Below, piece by piece: positions 58,663 through 64,000 of a stretch of 64,000 nt of DNA (within the stretch, counting starts at the first letter, position 1; every line of letters starts with the position of its first letter). The stretch comes from Desulfobulbaceae bacterium BRH_c16a (GTDB taxonomy: Bacteria; Desulfobacterota; Desulfobulbia; Desulfobulbales; Desulfocapsaceae): positions 248,001 to 312,000 of the forward strand of contig LADS01000004.1 of the NCBI GenBank assembly GCA_000961725.1. The letters run 5' to 3'. Made by a program: the position numbers and the translations under genes. The notes below the pieces were generated by a model. That model ran no database searches. It saw only the letters and a program-made list of their open reading frames with translations, and was not told the origin of the DNA.

Positions 58663-60321
58663 TTACAGCACGACCTCTTCCGCTCCCGGTCCCTGGATGC
58701 CCCGCCGCAAGAGCAGTGTGCCATCCAGCAGATAAAGGTTGATTAGAGCCTGCCGGTAATTGACGATAGCCCCAATTTCGTTGATGCGGCTCTCGAGCAG
58801 GTCGCGCTGAATGCGGGCCACATCAAGGGCTGTCGTTGTTCCCACGCCAAAACGAACCGTTTCCGCCCGTAAAACTTCTTCCTGCAAAATGCGCCGGGAG
58901 GCGCTGGCATTTATTTGCTGCAGACTCCGGTCAACCTCGAGCAAGGCATTGCGCACATCGAGAGATACGAGTTGCTTCAGGTTCTCGACACTTTGCAGGG
59001 CCTGCCGATAGCTTGCCCGAACCCGGCGATCAAGTGCATCGGCCGCGCGGTTGCCGACAGGCAGTTCAACATCAAGACCGACCGCAAGATCGTAGCCGGG
59101 GCCATCCAGGTCACTGAGGCTTTTCCCGAAACTTCGGGCATATCCGGTTTTGCCCAGGTTGATAAAAAGATCGAGGCGCGGCAACAGGCCATTGACGGTT
59201 TGTACCGTTTCCAGCTCTCCACGCCGGGCCTGCAGGCGAGCCTCATTCAAATCCGGACGCAGCTTGATGGCCAGTGCTTCATGCTCGAGGGCGCTGCCCA
59301 GGCTCACTTCCGGCACGACCGTGTCTTCACTGAGGGTAATCTGTTTGTCCCACCCTTCGGCGGAAGGCGGATTGACCAGGCGAAGAAGATTCAGTCGCGC
59401 CTGCTCCCGCGCACTATAGGCATCGATCAATTGCTGCCTGCGCAGCGCCAGCTCCGCATCGGCGACGGTTTCTTCGGTTTCCGCAAGCTGTCCCAGTTCG
59501 ATCCGGGTGCGGATATCGTTCAGCTGACGTTCCGCCAGCTCAAGGGATTCCTGGAATATCTCTACCTGACGCACGGCCAGTGCATATTGCCAGTAGGCAT
59601 TTTCCACGACCGCCACGAGATTTTCGGCAAAACCGCGAAGATCGTAGGCGGAAGCCAGCGCCGCGGCTTCTGCCTGCCGTATTCCGGCAAGATTTACCGC
59701 GACTCCCGCGTCGCGAAGCAGTGCCTGGGTCAGGTTCAGTCCGGCACGCGCTTCATCCGAATACGGCAATATATCACTGTCTCTGCCGGTCAGCGCGAGG
59801 TCAAGAGATACGTCTGTACCGGTTGGAAACCGCCTGACGATGCCGGTTCTGACAAAACTCCCGCTGCCGTCTATGGAAAAAAAACGATTGGTGTTCTCAC
59901 CCAGAAAACGATTGCGGTCATTTTCAATTCTGCCCTGAGCAAATACCACAGGGTCAAAGACGGCTCGTTCCGTCTCGACAAATGTTCCAGAAATAACTGG
60001 ATTAAACTGTTCGACAGCCAGGGATCGGTTGCGGCCAAGCGCGGAAAGGACCGCCTGTTCCACCGTCAGCTTCAATATTCCCTCGGGCGGAAATGGCGGC
60101 ACCTGGCGTTTGTCCTGTGCTTGAAAGGAGTGCCCTGCCAGTGCGCTTCTCCAGGGATCGGCGGCAAAATGGTCTTCAGGTCCAAGGGTAGATGTCTGGA
60201 TCGCTGCCGGCGGCACCGAGAGATCGACAGGCCTGGTATACGGTCGCTCCGGAGACGTCATCAGGCACCCGCCCAAAGCAAGCGCAGTGATGCCCAAAAC
60301 AATGCTCACAAATATTTTCAT
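58663..60321 (-). CDS. TolC-family outer-membrane efflux lipoprotein
   Basis: The protein has 552 residues. A lipoprotein signal (ITALALGGCLMT, lipobox LGGC) is followed by two outer-membrane-efflux repeats with long coiled helices (about 225-320 and 430-535). GVGTTTALDVARIQRDLLES is a typical second-repeat segment. It forms the channel for the RND pump directly upstream, whose stop overlaps this start by 4 bp. Confidence 0.92.
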   Translation of the reverse strand: MKIFVSIVLGITALALGGCLMTSPERPYTRPVDLSVPPAAIQTSTLGPEDHFAADPWRSALAGHSFQAQDKRQVPPFPPEGILKLTVEQAVLSALGRNRSLAVEQFNPVISGTFVETERAVFDPVVFAQGRIENDRNRFLGENTNRFFSIDGSGSFVRTGIVRRFPTGTDVSLDLALTGRDSDILPYSDEARAGLNLTQALLRDAGVAVNLAGIRQAEAAALASAYDLRGFAENLVAVVENAYWQYALAVRQVEIFQESLELAERQLNDIRTRIELGQLAETEETVADAELALRRQQLIDAYSAREQARLNLLRLVNPPSAEGWDKQITLSEDTVVPEVSLGSALEHEALAIKLRPDLNEARLQARRGELETVQTVNGLLPRLDLFINLGKTGYARSFGKSLSDLDGPGYDLAVGLDVELPVGNRAADALDRRVRASYRQALQSVENLKQLVSLDVRNALLEVDRSLQQINASASRRILQEEVLRAETVRFGVGTTTALDVARIQRDLLESRINEIGAIVNYRQALINLYLLDGTLLLRRGIQGPGAEEVVL

Positions 60322-63300
60322 GATGGTTGCCCTGCTTGATGAGTATCGCGTCTTTTCTCGATGCGCTTGTTGAACAGGAAATATAACACGGGAATGAAGA
60401 CAAGGGTAATCAGCACGGCGCTCAAAAGTCCGCCCAGGACGGTACGCGCCAGCGGGGCCTGCATTTCGCTGCCTTCACCGATGCCAAGCGCCAGAGGCAG
60501 CAGGGATAAGATCGTGGTGAGCGAGGTCATCAGCACAGGCCGCAACCGATCCTTGCCCGCCGCACGTAAAGCAGCGAGTAAAGGCAGCCCTTCGTCGCGG
60601 AAGAGGGTATTGGCCCGATCGACAATCAAGATAGCGTTGTTCACCACGATACCTACAAGCATGATGCAGCCGATAAAGCTCTGCGAATTGAAGGTAGTGC
60701 CGGTAAACAGCAAAATATACACAACGCCGATAAGAGGTAAAGGCACGGAGAACATGACGATAGCCGGCGACAGCAGAGACTCGTAAAGACAAGCCATCAC
60801 CATGTAGACGAGAACGATTGCGAGGAATATGCCGATCAACATTTCCCTGAAGGATTTGGCCTGTTGCTCTATATCGCCCGACATGACGATCTCATAGCCG
60901 CGCGGCCGGGGAATATTGGTGAGACCTGCTTGTATGTCGGCCGCGACCTCCCCCAGAGGACGGTTGGTGACGTTGGCGCGAACCTCGACCATGCGCTGCT
61001 GGTTTTTCCGCTCGATCTCCACCGATCCAAGGCTGGGCCGCGGGGACATGAGATTGCGCAGCGAAACAGCCTGACCGCTTTCGTTGCTTATCGTATGGGT
61101 CAGCAACTCATCTATACTCAGTAATTCAGCATCCTTCACCTTCACCACGATATCGACCTGTTCGCCGCTGCCATCCCGAAATTGACCGGCTTTGGTGCCG
61201 GAAAGAGCCGTCTCCAGCGTCCGTGCAATCTGCGCCACACTCAGGCCCAGATCCGCCGCCCGGTCACGGTCGATTTCAAGCAACTGCTGCGGCACCCCCG
61301 CTTCCCTGCCACGCCGGGTATCGGTAATGCCGGGGATATCCTTGATCTGCTCTTCCACAGCCTGTGCCAGTTTGTCAAGCGTTTCCAGATCGTAGCCATT
61401 GATTTCAATCTCCAGATTATCCTCTCCGCCGCCGAGGAGGCGGGACAGCAAAAACATTCCCTGGCCGGCGCGGACGCGCACTTCAGCACCCGGTACAACA
61501 CCAATCGCTTTCCGCAAATCTGCTGCGACCTCGGCACTTGAGCGGGTACGCTCCAAAACGGGGACCAACGAAATACGAATATCTCCGCCCGCGGCATCAC
61601 CGCGCCCTCCCGATGAGCCCATATCAACCACCGCAGCGCGCATTTCCGGAACCGACTCGTTCACTATTTTCTCAACGGTGCGCATGGTCTCGTTCAGTAC
61701 TTCAAGACGGGTGCCGCCTGCCATAGCCACATTCACCCTGACTTCACCTTCGTCGGATGCGGGCATAAATTCGGTACCTATCATCGGCATCACGGCCAGT
61801 GCCGATCCGAACAGAAGCAAGACGATGATGATGCTTGTCCCGGGGTTATGCAGCCCGGCATCGAGAATTTTTTGGTAGCCTGCATTGAGTTTTTCGTGCA
61901 CTCGGCCAACCCTGCCGGCTGCACGCTCCAGGATCCCGCCCGCCGTTCTTTCCTTGCGAATACCGAGGAAGAGCCTCGTCAACATCGGCACCAGGGTCAA
62001 TGCCACGAAGAGAGAGCATAAGGTTGAAAATACCACGACATAGGTGAGCTGCCTGAAGAGCAGCCCCGATATCTCCTGGGCAAACAGCATGGGAACGAAA
62101 ATCACCAGTGTCGTGCAGGTACTGGCAATAATTGCGCCGGTTACCTCATTGGAACCTTTGATAGCCGCTTCCCGCGGCGCTTCATGATACGTCTGGTGCC
62201 GGCGCAGGATATTTTCCAGCACGACTATCGAATTATCGACCATCATCCCCACCCCCAGCGCCAATCCTCCCAGAGTCATGAGATTGAGGGTCAGGTTGCC
62301 GAAATACATCATTGCAAAGGTGCTGATGATCGCCACCGGAATCGCGGTTGTCACCACCAGGGTGGCCCGGATGTTGCGCAGAAATGCCAGGAGGACCAGA
62401 ACAGCAAGAATACCGCCGAAAATGATGGTATTTCCAACATTGGCCAGGGAGCGTTTAATATATTCCGAGGTATCGATTATGGGGATAAGTGCGATCTGGG
62501 GAAAATCGCGATTGATCTGATCAATAACCTCTTTTGCCTGCCGTGCCACCTCAACGGTATTGGTGCCGGACTGTTTGCGCACGGCCATGCGCACCCCCGG
62601 CTTGCCGTTGATCCGGACAATCCGGGTAATCTTCGAATGGGTATCGTTGACGGTGGCGATCTGTTTCAGGTAGATGGGCACCCCGCCGCGACGGTCGACG
62701 ACGAGATCGAGCAACTGCCCGACACTGGTCAACTCACCGGGAGTGCGCAGACGTATTTCTGTGTTCCCCGATTCTATTGTCCCTGCCGGCAGACTGATAT
62801 TGGCATCACGTATAGCGTTGCGGACTTTATCCAGGGAGAGATGCAGGGCGCGCAGGCGGTCGGGATCGATCTCAATCTTGATTTCACGCTCCAGTCCGCC
62901 CCAGATATCGAGTGCGGCTACACCGGGCACCTGTTCTATACGGTAACTGATCTGATCATCGATCAGGCGGCGCAGCTCGATCGGATCGAGATCGGAAGCC
63001 GCACCGTAGATCAGGATCGGCGCGCTGTTGGGATCGAACTTGCGGATTTGCGGCCTGTCGATTTCTTCCGGCAAATCGCCGATCACCCGGTCCAGCCGGT
63101 CCCGCACATCGTTGGAAGCTGCGTCCAGGTTGGTACCCCAGGTGAAAGACACCCGCACCCGGCTGTTTCCTTCGGAAGATTCCGAGGTAACTTCCTCTAT
63201 GCCTTGAATAGCCGAGACGGCGCCTTCGATGACTTCGGTTACAAGTTTTTCCACTTCCTCGGGCGCGGCGTTGCCGTAGGAGGTATTGATGCTGAGGACA

Positions 63301-63428
63301 GGATAGGAGATTTCGGGAAGCAGGTCTATGGGCAGGTGGAGTAAGGAAACAATACCTATCAGAATAATGATGACCGTCACCATGATGGTGAAGATCGGTC
63401 GCGAGGTTGTAAAAGCACTGATGTTCAT
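60318..63428 (-). CDS. RND efflux pump, inner-membrane subunit (AcrB/MdtBC-like)
   Basis: The protein has 1036 residues. The start MNISAFTTSRPIFTIMVTVI and LGVGMMVDNSIVVLENILRR (helix 4; a single Asp followed by Asn) are typical of the ACR_tran superfamily. RPVLMTSLTTILSLLPLALG closes the second transmembrane half. Compared with the pump at 39181, the helix-4 motif differs (VDN against VDD), so they are distinct lineages rather than recent duplicates. It lies in an adaptor-pump-TolC operon. Confidence 0.94.
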   Translation of the reverse strand: MNISAFTTSRPIFTIMVTVIIILIGIVSLLHLPIDLLPEISYPVLSINTSYGNAAPEEVEKLVTEVIEGAVSAIQGIEEVTSESSEGNSRVRVSFTWGTNLDAASNDVRDRLDRVIGDLPEEIDRPQIRKFDPNSAPILIYGAASDLDPIELRRLIDDQISYRIEQVPGVAALDIWGGLEREIKIEIDPDRLRALHLSLDKVRNAIRDANISLPAGTIESGNTEIRLRTPGELTSVGQLLDLVVDRRGGVPIYLKQIATVNDTHSKITRIVRINGKPGVRMAVRKQSGTNTVEVARQAKEVIDQINRDFPQIALIPIIDTSEYIKRSLANVGNTIIFGGILAVLVLLAFLRNIRATLVVTTAIPVAIISTFAMMYFGNLTLNLMTLGGLALGVGMMVDNSIVVLENILRRHQTYHEAPREAAIKGSNEVTGAIIASTCTTLVIFVPMLFAQEISGLLFRQLTYVVVFSTLCSLFVALTLVPMLTRLFLGIRKERTAGGILERAAGRVGRVHEKLNAGYQKILDAGLHNPGTSIIIVLLLFGSALAVMPMIGTEFMPASDEGEVRVNVAMAGGTRLEVLNETMRTVEKIVNESVPEMRAAVVDMGSSGGRGDAAGGDIRISLVPVLERTRSSAEVAADLRKAIGVVPGAEVRVRAGQGMFLLSRLLGGGEDNLEIEINGYDLETLDKLAQAVEEQIKDIPGITDTRRGREAGVPQQLLEIDRDRAADLGLSVAQIARTLETALSGTKAGQFRDGSGEQVDIVVKVKDAELLSIDELLTHTISNESGQAVSLRNLMSPRPSLGSVEIERKNQQRMVEVRANVTNRPLGEVAADIQAGLTNIPRPRGYEIVMSGDIEQQAKSFREMLIGIFLAIVLVYMVMACLYESLLSPAIVMFSVPLPLIGVVYILLFTGTTFNSQSFIGCIMLVGIVVNNAILIVDRANTLFRDEGLPLLAALRAAGKDRLRPVLMTSLTTILSLLPLALGIGEGSEMQAPLARTVLGGLLSAVLITLVFIPVLYFLFNKRIEKRRDTHQAGQPS

Positions 63429-63440
63429 TTCGCGTGTTCC

Positions 63441-64000
63441 TTATTTTCGAGCTTGCCCGGCGGCTTCGTCATTTTCCTCGGAGGTTGCAACACGCGCTCC
63501 GTCACTGAGCAGGTGATGACCGAGCGTAACGACCTGCTGTCCATCCTCCAACCCCGTAACCTGCGCCCACCCCTCATCCTTGACACCGGTCCGGACTTCA
63601 ACAAAGTGTGCCTTGCCATCCTCAACGGCAAAAACCCCATATATGCCAAGCCGTTGAATAATTGCAGAAGATGGCACCGCCACCGCCTGTTCGGTGCGGC
63701 CAAGCTCGACATGAACACAGGCAAACATCCCGCTTTTCAAGATGCTGTCCGGATTGGCAACGGCGATTTCCACCCGCGCCTGCCTGCTGGTTTCGTCGAA
63801 GACAGGGGCCATCCGGGCGATCGTGCCCGGGAACGTCTTGTCGGCGACGAGATCGACACTGATACTTGCCGGCTGGCCTACCCGCAAAAAGGCGTAGTCC
63901 CGTTCGGCGACATTGATAACAGCCCTGAGCAAAGATACATCAACCAGGGTGACGATCGGCTGATTTGCGGCAATCGTATCGCCCTCGTCGACATAGCGCC
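63441..64000 (-). CDS. RND periplasmic adaptor (membrane fusion protein), 5' end outside window
   Basis: The frame is open from the right edge to a stop at 63441, giving the last 185 or so residues. RYVDEGDTIAANQPIVTLVD completes the lipoyl/hairpin half. The beta-barrel (VGQPASISVDLVADKTFPGT, then DETSRQARVEIAV) and the membrane-proximal domain follow. An internal TTG at 63932 can look like a start but lies in the middle of the conserved fold. The pump gene starts 12 bp downstream. Confidence 0.9.
   Translation of the reverse strand, partial: RYVDEGDTIAANQPIVTLVDVSLLRAVINVAERDYAFLRVGQPASISVDLVADKTFPGTIARMAPVFDETSRQARVEIAVANPDSILKSGMFACVHVELGRTEQAVAVPSSAIIQRLGIYGVFAVEDGKAHFVEVRTGVKDEGWAQVTGLEDGQQVVTLGHHLLSDGARVATSEENDEAAGQARK

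Noticed and set aside
58915..60339. Plus-strand frame of 474 codons opposite the TolC gene
   Set aside because: It is a shadow of the outer-membrane efflux gene, with low-complexity, Gln/Arg-rich translation.

Overview
The window looks like chromosomal DNA of a strictly anaerobic, selenocysteine-using member of the Desulfobacterota (deltaproteobacteria). The evidence is an hgcAB mercury-methylation pair, a class III polyhydroxyalkanoate (PHA) synthase (phaE-phaC), a clostridial-type lysine fermentation operon, an FtnA-type ferritin, a PEP-CTERM protein and two genes whose reading frames run through an internal TGA followed by a SECIS-like hairpin. No rRNA, tRNA, CRISPR array, phage or complete insertion sequence was seen.

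Layout. 0-7.5 kb (minus): a truncated DHA2 drug exporter, a cupin, a NYN/LOTUS protein, a LOG-family hydrolase, copy A of a dispersed palindromic repeat, a ferritin and a 1052-residue membrane protein with a PHP-like segment. 7.8-10.5 kb (plus): metC-hgcA-hgcB. 10.5-22 kb: a PHA island with a MaoC-phosphotransacylase fusion, three phasin-like proteins, a PHA-synthase-like hydrolase, phaR-phaE-phaC with a GAF protein, and an acetoacetyl-CoA-reductase-like SDR. 22-31.1 kb (minus): a tightly overlapping nine-gene operon, TetR-kdd-kamA-(P-loop)-(MutS-like)-kamD-kamE-kal-kce, for lysine breakdown to acetoacetate and 3-aminobutyryl-CoA. 31-38 kb: a TPR protein, an MFS permease fused to two putative sensor domains, a glutamate-cysteine-ligase-like enzyme and an ABC-type binding protein. 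38-47.5 kb: a SAP/Rho-N-like protein, a phosphoribosyltransferase between direct repeats, an RND pump with its adaptor, a NapH-like Fe-S membrane protein, a gene remnant, a Zn-dehydrogenase and two YeeE/YedE transporters. 47.5-58.6 kb: a Tat-exported amidohydrolase with a partner of unknown function, a rhodanese read through TGA, DUF72, AI-2E-type permease, GspB/GspA, a MocR regulator divergent from azlCD, and a PEP-CTERM protein. 58.6-64 kb (minus): a second RND system (TolC, pump, adaptor) running off the right edge.

Main finding. hgcA appears to encode a selenoprotein. Its frame from a GTG at 9017 reads through TGA at 9125-9127 in the context Cys-Sec-Gly-Pro, and a hairpin with a GGUC loop lies 19 nt after the codon. 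A second frame, a rhodanese-like protein at 50509-50829, has TGA in its active-site loop and a similar hairpin 21 nt downstream. A selenolate beside the Hg-methylating corrinoid protein would be chemically striking because selenolates bind Hg(II) very strongly.

How the parts fit. Lysine fermentation yields acetoacetate and 3-aminobutyryl-CoA, which kal deaminates to crotonyl-CoA. These are C4 units of the kind used to make PHA, and the two gene sets converge with overlapping 3' ends. Candidate PhaR operators (TGC-N3-GCA palindromes) sit upstream of two phasin promoters and a related palindrome lies upstream of phaR.
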